Notes: generated from the letters alone by a model not told the origin. Shown: positions 45,320-53,107, counted from the first letter of the stretch. The stretch is DNA of 64,000 nt from Mageeibacillus sp. (GCA_022484595.1 JAKVLB010000002.1:137635-201634); one strand, 5' to 3'. Numbers and translations are program-made.

Positions 45320-46612
45320 ATGCGAGTTATAGGAATTGTTGCGGAATATAACCCCTTCCACCGCGGACATGAATACCTTATTGCAAAAGCGAGGGAAATG
45401 GTTCATGACCCGCGTGCCATAGTGATGCCCGTTATATCAGGACCTTTTACCCAGCGCGGCACGCCGGCTGTTCTTCCCGCACAGGTAAGAGCGCGTCAGG
45501 CGCTCAGGTGCGGCGCCAACGTTGTGCTTGAGCTTCCTTTCACATTTGCCTGCGCTCCGTCGTCAAGGTTCGCTTACGGCGCTGTTTCGACACTGCTTGC
45601 CACAGGTGTTGTAACCGACATTGCATTCGGCGTCGACACAGACGATACGGATGCACTAAGGAAACTTTCCGCAGAAGACTTCGAGAACAATCCCCGCTAC
45701 GCCGCAGTTCTTCGCGCCGGACTTTCCGACGGTCTGTCATTTGCGGCAGCCAGAGCTTCTGCGATCTGCTCGGAATACGGCGAGGAATACAAAAATCTGC
45801 TCTCAGCCCCGAACTCGATACTCGCACTTGAATACCTTACAGCGCTGCACAAGCTTGACAGCAGCGGACGCATCAACGTAATAATGATAAAGCGCGCCGG
45901 AGACCCGTACTCAGCGTCTTCAATACCTTCAGATTCATCTTTTGCGAGCGCCACGGCAATACGAAGACAGATGATTAAGACACTGGCGCCGGAATACAGA
46001 TGTTCCGCCGCAGCGACTGCGCTTTGCGGACTGCTGCCGGATAAATCCCTTGCGGTTATGCTTGCCGCCATGTCGTCTGATGAATACAGAACTCCTGACT
46101 TAGGCGCGTATTTCAGAGACTGCCTGCTAAGGCTTTCCGCGATTAATCAGGGAGGATTCAACGCTGACAGCTACGCCTATATGGGCGACGGACTTGCAGG
46201 TTATCTTTCAAATTTTACAGAGGCATTAAGACCGGGCGACCTGCCCGCGGACGATTACGGCGCAGAAGTTTTCGAAAAGACGGTGGCGACCAGACACTTC
46301 ACGCTCACAAGGATCGAACGCGCTCTCACAAGTCTTGCTGCCGGACAGAGCGCGGAAATGCTTTGTGCGAAAGACGCATCATACATAAGAGTTCTTGGAT
46401 TTGACCGCGAAGGCAGGTATTGTCTCAAGATAATGCGCCGCAATGCAGCACTTCCCATAATCAGCAATCCGTCTGACGCACTGGAGCTCTATTCATCTTC
46501 ACCCGTATTGAAGAGCATGTTCTCGCTCGATATGCGCGCCGCTTCACTTTACTGGGAAATGTCCGGCAAGGATTTCCTTCACGAATGGGAACTGCCGCCG
46601 GTAATGCTTTGA
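45320..46612 (+). CDS. tmcAL: tRNA(Met) cytidine acetate ligase TmcAL
   Basis: A 430-residue nucleotidyltransferase-like enzyme that activates acetate with ATP and acetylates C34 of elongator tRNA-Met. The HxGH-type motif is NPFHRGHEYLI near residue 11, with SGPFTQRGTPAVL near 42 and NSILALEYL near 178. This is the former DUF795/YlbM family. An AAAGGCGGG site precedes the start. It lies close to pta-ackA, and acetate is its co-substrate, though the two are in different operons. Confidence 0.93.
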   Translation: MRVIGIVAEYNPFHRGHEYLIAKAREMVHDPRAIVMPVISGPFTQRGTPAVLPAQVRARQALRCGANVVLELPFTFACAPSSRFAYGAVSTLLATGVVTDIAFGVDTDDTDALRKLSAEDFENNPRYAAVLRAGLSDGLSFAAARASAICSEYGEEYKNLLSAPNSILALEYLTALHKLDSSGRINVIMIKRAGDPYSASSIPSDSSFASATAIRRQMIKTLAPEYRCSAAATALCGLLPDKSLAVMLAAMSSDEYRTPDLGAYFRDCLLRLSAINQGGFNADSYAYMGDGLAGYLSNFTEALRPGDLPADDYGAEVFEKTVATRHFTLTRIERALTSLAAGQSAEMLCAKDASYIRVLGFDREGRYCLKIMRRNAALPIISNPSDALELYSSSPVLKSMFSLDMRAASLYWEMSGKDFLHEWELPPVML

Positions 46613-46622
46613 ACGCAAGGAA

Positions 46623-46653
46623 TAAAAAAAGACTGCCCGAACCGGACAGTCTT
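46623..46653 (-). terminator. Terminator of rpsT
   Basis: On the minus strand AAGACTGTCCGG pairs with CCGGGCAGTCTT-like bases (one mismatch) around TTC, followed by a run of seven T. It lies 24 nt after the rpsT stop. Confidence 0.85.
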
Positions 46654-46676
46654 AAATTAATCATTCTCGAAACAGA

Positions 46677-46934
46677 TTACTTTGCTTCGTTAGCTGCTTT
46701 TGCAAGCTTTGACTTAGCGCGGGAAGCTGCGTTCTTTGTCATATGACCCTTTGCTGCGGCCTTGTCTATAGCCTTCTGCGTAGCCTTAACTGTATCTGCA
46801 ACGTTCTCGCCTGCTGTGACGGAAGCCTTTGCCTTCTTTACAGTTGTGCGAATCTCGCTCTTCTTGGTCTTGTTGGCAGCTGCCTTCTTCTCAGAAACAC
46901 TGACACGCTTGATTGCTGATTTAATATTAGGCAT
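46677..46934 (-). CDS. rpsT: 30S ribosomal protein S20
   Basis: An 85-residue, Lys/Ala-rich protein that binds 16S rRNA. The start at MPNIKSAIKR fits the family exactly and has GGAGGTG 7 nt upstream; an open frame extends 12 codons further. The conserved KSEIRT segment and helical K/A-rich C-terminus are seen. It has its own promoter (46977-47005) and terminator. Confidence 0.96.
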   Translation of the reverse strand: MPNIKSAIKRVSVSEKKAAANKTKKSEIRTTVKKAKASVTAGENVADTVKATQKAIDKAAAKGHMTKNAASRAKSKLAKAANEAK

Positions 46935-46976
46935 TCTATTCACCTCCATCTTGGTATCTTTTAAATGCACCGAAGA

Positions 46977-47005
46977 ATTTTATCACGATTCATTTTTATT
47001 CGCAA
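46977..47005 (-). promoter_or_regulatory. Promoter of rpsT
   Basis: Minus strand TTGCGA (47000-47005), 17-bp spacer ending TGA, TAAAAT (46977-46982), an extended -10 form. Confidence 0.5.
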
Positions 47006-47008
47006 TAG

Positions 47009-47722
47009 TCAATTTGTTTTCGCGGCCTCGTATAAACCGATACTTGCAGCAATGGTGATGTTAAGGCTGTCTATACTGTCTGAGTGTTCGATTCTGATTG
47101 GACTTCCTATTCCGGCAAACGACGCCGGAAGTCCGGTAGCTTCGTTCCCCATAATCAGCGAATATGGCGCCGATATCTTCGTCTCCTGAAGTATGCTGCT
47201 GCCGTCAAGCATGAACGGATATAAGTTGTTCTCCGGAAATTCCGCGGCATAATCTTCGAACTTATCGAAAATTTCTACCCTGACGGAAGCCGCCGCGCCC
47301 ATGGATGCCCTTATTACCTTCGGGTCGTAATTATCGACCGCCGGCGGAATAATCGCTATGTTGCGAACGCCGAACCCAAGGCAGCTCCGCATAATCGTAC
47401 CCAGGTTTCCCGCGTTTGACGGACACACCAGAACCATGTGGTTGCCCGGTTCTATCTTTTGTGTCTCCTTACGTACCGCAGCGATAACGAAACAGTTGTC
47501 TTTCTTCGACAGAATGTTAAACGGTTTCTCTTCTGTTGTGACCGGTATCCTTCCGTCACAAATTGCGTGAATCTTCATTATGGTCTCTTCCGATTTGAAA
47601 TCCGGATGAAGTATTACGGCTTCAACCATGTCTTCGGCGTGGTTGAGATACTCCATTACCACCGTCGCGCCCAGAGCGTATGTAATACCGTCCGAGTGTT
47701 TATACCCTGATACTTTTGTCAA
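47009..47722 (-). CDS. SpoU/TrmH family RNA 2'-O-methyltransferase
   Basis: A 237-residue SPOUT methyltransferase. Motif 1 is NAGNLGTIMRSCLGFG near residue 103, motif 2 IMGNEATGLP near 190, and motif 3 DSLNITIAASIGLYEA near the end; together they form the SAM-binding trefoil knot. An N-terminal substrate-binding domain is present. The exact rRNA or tRNA target cannot be told. The start is TTG with GAGGG 7 nt before it. Confidence 0.9.
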   Translation of the reverse strand: MTKVSGYKHSDGITYALGATVVMEYLNHAEDMVEAVILHPDFKSEETIMKIHAICDGRIPVTTEEKPFNILSKKDNCFVIAAVRKETQKIEPGNHMVLVCPSNAGNLGTIMRSCLGFGVRNIAIIPPAVDNYDPKVIRASMGAAASVRVEIFDKFEDYAAEFPENNLYPFMLDGSSILQETKISAPYSLIMGNEATGLPASFAGIGSPIRIEHSDSIDSLNITIAASIGLYEAAKTN

Positions 47723-47750
47723 ATTTCTGCCCTCACATTAAATCAATATC

Positions 47751-47780
47751 TTCACTTTTATTTTCTTGTGGTAATATAAT
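47751..47780 (+). promoter_or_regulatory. Promoter of the small membrane protein gene
   Basis: TTCACT (47751-47756), 18-bp spacer, perfect TATAAT (47775-47780), 31 nt before the start codon. Confidence 0.6.
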
Positions 47781-47810
47781 AGCATTACAAACCCAGGAGG
47801 GAAATTGAAC

Positions 47811-48167
47811 ATGGAAAATAATAGTAATGAGAACATCAATGTGACAACTGATGATTCTGAGATTGTCGGCAACGCAGTTGCATATTCAATTCTTGCATAC
47901 ATCGGTATTCTTTGGATTATCGGCCTTGTAGCTTCACCTGAGAAGGACACGGCATTCGTAAAGAATCACGTAAACAACGGAATTGTTCTTGCAATCATCG
48001 GTGCTATTACAGGCGTAGTCGGATGCATTCCGGTACTCGGATGGATCGTCGGCGTTGTTGTAGGAATCGCAACATTAGTATTCGCGATTATGGGAATCGT
48101 TGCTGCTGCAAAGAAGCAGTTCTTCACAATTCCGATTATCGGAGACAAGTTCCAGATTATCAAGTAA
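47811..48167 (+). CDS. DUF4870/Tic20-like small membrane protein
   Basis: A 118-residue protein with a polar, asparagine-rich N-terminus (about 22 residues), then three hydrophobic segments. AYSILAYIGILWIIGL, FVKNHVNNGIVLAI and the second glycine-rich pair of helices follow the DUF4870 pattern. The ATG at 47811 has AGGAGG 10 nt upstream; a TTG two codons earlier is less likely. Function unknown. Single-gene transcript with its own promoter and terminator. Confidence 0.85.
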   Translation: MENNSNENINVTTDDSEIVGNAVAYSILAYIGILWIIGLVASPEKDTAFVKNHVNNGIVLAIIGAITGVVGCIPVLGWIVGVVVGIATLVFAIMGIVAAAKKQFFTIPIIGDKFQIIK

Positions 48168-48191
48168 TCAGCTTGAGTCCTGCGTAAATTA

Positions 48192-48224
48192 AAACACCGG
48201 TAATTAATTTACCGGTGTTTTTTT
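48192..48224 (+). terminator. Terminator of the small membrane protein gene
   Basis: AACACCGGTAA pairs with TTACCGGTGTT, followed by a run of T, 25 nt after the stop codon. Confidence 0.9.
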
Positions 48225-48258
48225 ATTTCAGGATGTGTGTTATAATCTCCGCGGTCAT

Positions 48259-48334
48259 CGAGGTGTAGCGCAGTTGGTAGCGTACGTGCTTTGGGAGCAT
48301 GGGGTCGCAGGTTCGAACCCTGTCACCTCGACCA
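48259..48334 (+). tRNA. tRNA-Pro (anticodon TGG)
   Basis: A complete cloverleaf with encoded CCA. The acceptor stem CGAGGTG pairs with CACCTCG (C1-G72, typical of bacterial tRNA-Pro). The anticodon loop is TTTGGGA with TGG in the middle, and the T arm has GGTTCGAACC. A TATAAT lies at 48241-48246, so it has its own promoter. A hairpin and a terminator follow. Confidence 0.95.
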
Positions 48335-48439
48335 ATATCGAGTCTTCGGGCCGATATGCGAAACGGCTGATCTTGTCATAGATCTTGTTTTGCCTTCCTT
48401 TCTTGGGTTAAACTGGGGCAAAAACGTTTCGTTCTTTAA

Positions 48440-48466
48440 AAAGGGAAGCTTCGGGCTTCCTTTTTT
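48440..48466 (+). terminator. Terminator downstream of tRNA-Pro
   Basis: GGAAGC pairs with GCTTCC around TTCGG, with an A run before and TTTTTT after. The left direct repeat of the integrative element starts 10 bp further. Confidence 0.85.
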
Positions 48467-48475
48467 AATTGCCCT

Positions 48476-48498
48476 GTAATTTTAATTATTGCATATTT
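48476..48498. repeat. Left attachment repeat (att core)
   Basis: First copy of the 23-bp direct repeat starting GTAATTTTAATTATTG. It lies 4 bp from the integrase stop and 10 bp after a host terminator. Confidence 0.8.
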
Positions 48499-48502
48499 TT
48501 TT

Positions 48503-49429
48503 CTATTTTGCACCTTTTAGCCAAAAGTCGAACACTTCAGATGTATCTCGAACCGCCTGTTCCATCTCGCCGTCAATCACGTGACCATAGACACCGAACG
48601 TGTCCATCTCGGCAGAATGTCCAACAAGCTTCTTTAGCATGTATTCTGACAGGTGCGTTTTCATCACGGAAATATACAGATGTCTGAAGGAATACAGCGA
48701 AGCCTTCGTTTCCAGACGTTCTGACAGCCGGTCCCAGTGCTTTTGTATGGTACTCTGTGATGCTTTGCTTCCGGTCTGGTTTGGGAAAATCCATTCGCTA
48801 CACAAATTGGCTGTCAATTTGTTCTGTGCCGCCAGTTCGTGAACGGCCTGACGGTTCAGTCCGACAATTCGCCGCGCATTCTTGTTTTTGCAGCTTGTAA
48901 TCTTTCCGCCACGAACAATTGCGCGCCGGATAACGACAATATTGTCGTAGACATCTTCATGCTTCAGGCCGAGAGCTTCAGACGGACGCATTCCGGTCAG
49001 CGCAAGGAATCGATAATAGTGGATATACATATCTTCAGAACCGGTGCCCGGTTCGAACAGCTGCCGCAGCTGTCCCGGTGTCAGGATTGTCTTGCCGACA
49101 GTCGGCGCAGCCCGCGGCACGTACAGCAGCTTCGTATTGATGTGTACGTCCATGTCATCTTTCTCACAGTAGATAAGGAAACCAACGATGACTCCGCGCA
49201 AATTGCTTAGAGTCTTCTTCGCCAAGGTCTTGCCATTACGACCGACAGCAGTGTTAATTATCAGCTGCCAATCGGTCAAATGCATATCCTGCAGGCACTT
49301 CTCGCCGCATTGCGGCAATACATAGTTGTAGGATATCCCAATAACATTCCGGTAGTGCTCCTGTCCGGAACGAGCTTTTACATCCGCCAGATACCGCAGC
49401 CATTCATCTTTAATAATAACTCTTCTCAT
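48503..49429 (-). CDS. int: Tyrosine recombinase/integrase
   Basis: A 308-residue integrase with an N-terminal SAM-like core-binding domain and a C-terminal catalytic domain. The first arginine is in TGMRPSEALGL near residue 155, the second in LYSFRHLYIS near 245, the second histidine in LVGHSAEMDTF near 270, and the tyrosine is probably that of GVYGHV near 280. The first residue of the usual HxLR box is tyrosine here. The ATG at 49429 has GGAGG 7 nt upstream. It lies next to the left repeat and follows the relaxase gene by 23 nt, so the two are likely co-transcribed. Confidence 0.9.
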   Translation of the reverse strand: MRRVIIKDEWLRYLADVKARSGQEHYRNVIGISYNYVLPQCGEKCLQDMHLTDWQLIINTAVGRNGKTLAKKTLSNLRGVIVGFLIYCEKDDMDVHINTKLLYVPRAAPTVGKTILTPGQLRQLFEPGTGSEDMYIHYYRFLALTGMRPSEALGLKHEDVYDNIVVIRRAIVRGGKITSCKNKNARRIVGLNRQAVHELAAQNKLTANLCSEWIFPNQTGSKASQSTIQKHWDRLSERLETKASLYSFRHLYISVMKTHLSEYMLKKLVGHSAEMDTFGVYGHVIDGEMEQAVRDTSEVFDFWLKGAK

Positions 49430-49452
49430 GTTTTTCCCTCCATATCTATAGC

Positions 49453-50844
49453 TCAAACATTATATTCTGTATCTATTTCAATGTTCTCTTCTATAGATAT
49501 TTCAGGATCTTTGTCTACCAGAAGCTTCTCAACCTGCCTGCCGTCCTTCCGGAGTGACTCCAATATCAGATTAACCTGGTCAATATTTTTCTGAAGATTA
49601 ATTATCTCTTCTTCAGGATGTTTAAATCTTCGTGCGACATACAGTTTATTTCTAAATTTTTTTCGGATAAGCTCATAATGCTCAATCTTGTGGATATTGA
49701 TATTCTCGAATTCGCGAGCCTGAGAGACTGTTGATATGGAATTTTTGTTCATGAACGCAATCGTATCAAGCATCCGCCATCCGGCATCGATGCGCTTCTG
49801 GTCATCTCTGGAATACCTGCTCCGGTGAATCTTATAATCGTTTAGATTAATTCCCAGATTTCTCAGAACAAACATGAAATATTTGTACTGATAAGTATTT
49901 TTCCAGTTGGCCTGTATGCGCCTGTAGCGGTCCTCATAATCGTAGCGCTGTTTCGCAGTCATTGTATCCCACACATCATCCCGAACCGGTCTGAAGTATT
50001 CGTGAGCGAGCCTGTACAGTATGTTGGCATTGGAATATTCCTGCCCAAGACGTACCAGACGCATAGGACGCTGCCATGTCTCATGCTGAATAGTCCAATA
50101 CTGCCTGTTGATATCAAAGCAGACACTATATCCGCGCTTGTACATATATCTGACGAATTCGTCCTGGTTGCCGCAAAGCGAAAGCCCTTCGTCTGTGTCC
50201 AGCTTCGCCTGCGTCTGCCGCGCGGTCAGGTGCGGGAAAACGGCCGGATTTTGCCCGGGGTTTTCAATTATTGACAGTCCACAGCTGCGTACTATCTCGT
50301 CCGATATCGCTGCTATTTTTCTGTGATAGCAGCACGGGTTCCTGTATCCGAGAATGCTCACAGAGGACACAACAAAGTGATTATGGATGTGATTGCGGTC
50401 AATATGTGTTGCGACGACTACCTGATATCCGTCTTCTCCCCAGATTTTCTGCGCCGTCATCAGCCCGATCAGGTGCGCTTCGTCCGGATCTATTTCTCCA
50501 GGAGAAAATGACTGAACGCAGTGATACCCCAACAAACCGCTGAAAGTTCCATACTTTGTCCGCGTCGTCTGCATGTCGCGGAAGGGCTTGTCGTTGCTGC
50601 AGTTAACTCCGGACACAAGTCTCCGGTTCTCGGTCTTATAAGTCTGCGAAACATATCCTACAGCAGCAGACAAATCAAGAAGCTCTACCTCACTTTTGTC
50701 TTTCAGATTTGGAGCCAGATAGTTTTTAGACGCAGACTCGCCGTCTGTTGTTACAACTTCGGTTGTTTTGTCTTTATTTTTTACATAATTGATTGCATCC
50801 TGAAGCGAATTATACAACGCCCAGATTTTCTTGACACTCCCCAT
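49453..50844 (-). CDS. Relaxase/mobilisation nuclease, 5' end displaced by an IS element
   Basis: About 463 residues of a MOB(P)-type relaxase (PF03432-like). Motif I is DAINYVKNKDKT close to the N-terminus, motif II GYHCVQSFSPGE and motif III THIDRNHIHNHFVV with three histidines. The C-terminal half is helical and highly charged. The native N-terminus is interrupted at 50830/50831 by the IS element; the ATG at 50844 and any longer frame lie in IS sequence. Joining the bases on both sides of the IS restores the typical AIIKITKIW start, which lies in the att core. Whether the present ORF is translated is uncertain because it has no clear ribosome site. Confidence 0.85.
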   Translation of the reverse strand: MGSVKKIWALYNSLQDAINYVKNKDKTTEVVTTDGESASKNYLAPNLKDKSEVELLDLSAAVGYVSQTYKTENRRLVSGVNCSNDKPFRDMQTTRTKYGTFSGLLGYHCVQSFSPGEIDPDEAHLIGLMTAQKIWGEDGYQVVVATHIDRNHIHNHFVVSSVSILGYRNPCCYHRKIAAISDEIVRSCGLSIIENPGQNPAVFPHLTARQTQAKLDTDEGLSLCGNQDEFVRYMYKRGYSVCFDINRQYWTIQHETWQRPMRLVRLGQEYSNANILYRLAHEYFRPVRDDVWDTMTAKQRYDYEDRYRRIQANWKNTYQYKYFMFVLRNLGINLNDYKIHRSRYSRDDQKRIDAGWRMLDTIAFMNKNSISTVSQAREFENINIHKIEHYELIRKKFRNKLYVARRFKHPEEEIINLQKNIDQVNLILESLRKDGRQVEKLLVDKDPEISIEENIEIDTEYNV

Positions 50845-50967
50845 GCCTAAAGGCAGGGGATTCTTGCTACCTGCCACTACACAGTGGCTGAACAGTCCAT
50901 TTCTGGTAGTTCGTAGTGCAAGATTAGGCTGTGCCATCAGCCTTCCTAAGACAGGACATATAGTCTC
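50815..50967 (-). ncRNA. Predicted TnpB omega RNA (reRNA) with its guide
   Basis: The region from the tnpB stop to the right end of the IS folds with a conserved end hairpin. In IS200/IS605 elements this region gives the omega RNA, whose last 16 or so bases come from flanking DNA. Here those are the minus-strand bases 50830 to 50815 (GAAAATCTGGGCGTTG), part of the relaxase gene. Ends of the RNA are estimated from family knowledge. Confidence 0.5.
50839..50859. repeat. Right-end hairpin of the IS element
   Basis: CCCC-A-TGCC pairs with GGCA-GGGG around TAAA, leaving one A bulged, the form bound by Y1 transposases. It also forms the 3' part of the predicted omega RNA scaffold. Confidence 0.8.
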
Positions 50968-52101
50968 TTAGGCAGTACGTCTGATATTACTATCGCCAAC
51001 GTACTCAGTTGAGTTACATATATTGATTGCACCCAACACGTCTCTATGAATGTGATAACCGCACTTGCAAACATAATTTCTATCGTTTGCATGATGAACA
51101 TCACCACATACAGGGCATCTTTGACTTGTATATGCCGGATTTACATAGAGAACTTCTATACCTGCAAGTTTGGCTTTGTATGTTATATACTGTGCCAATC
51201 TGTAGAATGACCAATTATGCAGGCTGTGGTTGTTTTTACGACTTGTTCTTGTCGTAGAGCGTATATTCTGGAGCTGCTCTAATTTTATGGTCTTAGCATT
51301 ATGAACTATCGCAGTTGCCACAATGTCGTGACTTAATTTATGGTCTATATCCTTCATGGTGCGCTGTTCTTTATTGTTGATATGCTCAACAGCGTCTTGA
51401 TGTTTAGCTTTCTGCAACGTCTTGCGTTTTGCGGCAAAATGTCTACGCATAGCTTTATTTCTTCGACCATTGCCGTAGAACTTAACGCTACCATCAGAAC
51501 ATTTGCTTACAGCGGGACACTTGATGCCAAGGTCTACACCCATAACGTTGCCATCGTCAGGACACACCGGTTCGTCGGCATCATAGACTATCTGTGCTAT
51601 GACGCTATTATTTTTAACAACGATACGCATGGTTCCAAGTTTAGACGTAGAGAATATAGATTTCTGCCTATCCGTCATCTTTGTGCAGATTGATAACCTT
51701 TTAGATTTGCCGTTTATCATGACGGGAAATTCGATATGGTTACCATTAACCTTGAAACTCTGGTTATTGATATAGCAACAAGGCTTTTTCAGAACAGGGC
51801 GCGTGGCAATCACTTTGATATTCTTGCCTTGTTTGGCTAATTTAGTGTTCTTACGGTCAGCATCACGACAAGCCTTGTTGTACTTTTTAACAATAGACTT
51901 GGCGTCACGAATACATTGATTAGTCAGTGCAGATGGCAAATCAGCATTAACGTTCTTAGTAGTGAGTTTTGCAATAGAAGTACCATTTACGGCATCAGAA
52001 ACAATACTGTTGACCATAGATATATACGAATCCATAGTGACCTTAACAAGTGCATATTCGGTTTTAGACATATACAGTTTTACTGTCTCTGATAATTGCA
52101 T
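50968..52101 (-). CDS. tnpB: RNA-guided nuclease TnpB
   Basis: A 377-residue TnpB with all catalytic parts intact: RuvC aspartate in VMGVDLGIKCPA near residue 190, glutamate in IKLEQLQNI near 275, the zinc finger CPVC...CKCG near 335-350, and the last aspartate in HRDVLGAINI near 358. The family cuts DNA next to a TAM, guided by omega RNA from the right end, and favours element retention. It is 8 nt after tnpA with an AGGTGA site. Confidence 0.93.
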   Translation of the reverse strand: MQLSETVKLYMSKTEYALVKVTMDSYISMVNSIVSDAVNGTSIAKLTTKNVNADLPSALTNQCIRDAKSIVKKYNKACRDADRKNTKLAKQGKNIKVIATRPVLKKPCCYINNQSFKVNGNHIEFPVMINGKSKRLSICTKMTDRQKSIFSTSKLGTMRIVVKNNSVIAQIVYDADEPVCPDDGNVMGVDLGIKCPAVSKCSDGSVKFYGNGRRNKAMRRHFAAKRKTLQKAKHQDAVEHINNKEQRTMKDIDHKLSHDIVATAIVHNAKTIKLEQLQNIRSTTRTSRKNNHSLHNWSFYRLAQYITYKAKLAGIEVLYVNPAYTSQRCPVCGDVHHANDRNYVCKCGYHIHRDVLGAINICNSTEYVGDSNIRRTA

Positions 52102-52109
52102 TAACTCAC

Positions 52110-52502
52110 CTATACGTTTTTCTGATTCTCAATGTATTGCTTGATTACAGCAAGTGGAGCACCACCTACAGTTGATACGAAGTAGCTGTTTGTCCATAAA
52201 GACGGAAGCCTTGATTTAAGCCATGGAAATTCGATCCTCAATATACGAGACGAATAGCCCTTAATCTGTTTGACGGCTTTATGAACACCGTATTGCGGGT
52301 CTATTTCCAAAAGCAGATGCACATGGTCTGGCATAATCTCCATTTCGATGATTTCGACCTTGAGCTGTTCGCAGGTTTCGGTTATCAACTCCTTTAAGCG
52401 AACATCAACTCCATTTACTAATACGGAACGTCGATACTTTGGACAAAAGACCACATGATACTTGCAGGAATAGATTACATTATTGTTTGATTTGTATTCC
52501 AT
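52110..52502 (-). CDS. tnpA: IS200-type Y1 transposase TnpA
   Basis: A 130-residue HUH single-strand transposase. The HUH motif is PDHVHLLLEI near residue 60 and the catalytic tyrosine is in AVIKQYIENQ near 122. Length and residues are complete, so the element may be active. The start codon is 6 nt after a consensus -10 element, with no ribosome site, which predicts leaderless translation. Confidence 0.93.
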   Translation of the reverse strand: MEYKSNNNVIYSCKYHVVFCPKYRRSVLVNGVDVRLKELITETCEQLKVEIIEMEIMPDHVHLLLEIDPQYGVHKAVKQIKGYSSRILRIEFPWLKSRLPSLWTNSYFVSTVGGAPLAVIKQYIENQKNV

Positions 52503-52508
52503 GAAAGT

Positions 52509-52537
52509 ATTATACAGCTATTAGCTGCCTATTGCAA
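52509..52537 (-). promoter_or_regulatory. Promoter of tnpA, giving a leaderless transcript
   Basis: Minus strand TTGCAA (52532-52537), 17-bp spacer, TATAAT (52509-52514), then 6 nt and the tnpA ATG. Confidence 0.65.
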
Positions 52538-52579
52538 GTGAAATTATATAACTACAATCTATCTAATAGATACAAGCAC

Positions 52580-52624
52580 GTCGCCTTGTATCCCCATACC
52601 TAAAGGTAGGGGCTTTACGGCGAC
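52580..52624. repeat. Left-end hairpin of the IS element
   Basis: Outer stem GTCGCC with GGCGAC, inner stem CCCC-A-TACC with GGTA-GGGG around TAAA. The inner part mirrors the right-end hairpin. Confidence 0.8.
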
Positions 52625-52629
52625 ATCTG

Positions 52630-52652
52630 GTAATTTTAATTATTGCATATTT
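52630..52652. repeat. Right attachment repeat (att core)
   Basis: Second copy of the 23-bp repeat. Its first four bases are the reverse complement of the TTAC used by the IS element, so the IS sits exactly at the inner edge of this copy. Confidence 0.8.
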
Positions 52653-52711
52653 ATACAGTCTGTCTGTTCTCTATTAGTATTTTACTGTCTTCATTCTCTC
52701 CTCTTGCCGCG

Positions 52712-53107
52712 TCAGTTATCTTCTGCAGGCCTGTTACCGATAATAGTAATTCCGTTCGAGAGAACGTGTGTGCCATACAGTTCCGTATATGGATCTGTTA
52801 TATTGCGCACCAGATCGTCTTCCGTTATTACGGCGCTGTCTTCCGTCAGTCCGACTTCAGCCATTTCATTTCTGATCTGCTCCATAAATTTATCGCTGCA
52901 CCTCTTATATCTGCTCATGCCGAAAATGAGCGATGCGTATGCAGCTTCAACTGCATTGTGATCTGATCTCTCCGATATGTCGACTATGTGAATCATACAT
53001 GAAGGCACATCAGCTTGACTATCTTCCGCGCTCGTGGCAATGCTGCCGTCTGAATCATACTGTCTCGTATCCTCTGACGGATGCGATAAATCAAAGTAAA
53101 TGTTCAT
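52712..53107 (-). CDS. Hypothetical protein, 131 residues
   Basis: An acidic soluble protein without membrane segments or known motifs. It opens MNIYFDLSHPSED, has a helical middle (AVEAAYASLIFGMSRYKRC) and ends with a short beta-like stretch (TELYGTHVLSNGITIIG). AGGAGG lies 9 nt before the start and a good promoter is at 53159-53186. It lies outside the right repeat of the integrative element and points into it, so its transcript could enter the relaxase. No family recognised. Confidence 0.7.
   Translation of the reverse strand: MNIYFDLSHPSEDTRQYDSDGSIATSAEDSQADVPSCMIHIVDISERSDHNAVEAAYASLIFGMSRYKRCSDKFMEQIRNEMAEVGLTEDSAVITEDDLVRNITDPYTELYGTHVLSNGITIIGNRPAEDN

Larger units (their letters stand above)
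50831..52629 (-). mobile_element. IS200/IS605 family element, IS608-like (1799 bp)
   Basis: The element has tnpA and tnpB in the same direction, both intact. Its ends are set by the insertion rule of the IS608 group: on the minus strand TTAC (52633-52630) flanks the left end and the right end closes with TCAA (50834-50831). Each end carries a hairpin with a bulged A (CCCCATACC/GGTAGGGG and CCCCATGCC/GGCAGGGG). Base composition is more AT-rich than the neighbours by eye. It has no target duplication, as expected. Confidence 0.85.
48476..52652. mobile_element. Small integrative mobilizable element (int + relaxase) interrupted by an IS200/IS605 element
   Basis: The segment is bounded by a perfect 23-bp direct repeat (48476-48498 and 52630-52652). 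The tyrosine recombinase gene lies 4 bp inside the left repeat and a relaxase gene reaches the right end, now separated from it by a 1799-bp insertion element. Without that insertion the element would be about 2.38 kb with only two genes. No excisionase, MobC or conjugation genes are seen. It lies about 140 bp past tRNA-Pro, not within it. Confidence 0.8.

Noticed and set aside
48259-48334. tRNA-Pro as the integration site of the mobile element
   Set aside because: The direct repeats do not include any tRNA bases; the left repeat starts about 140 bp after the tRNA and beyond its terminator.
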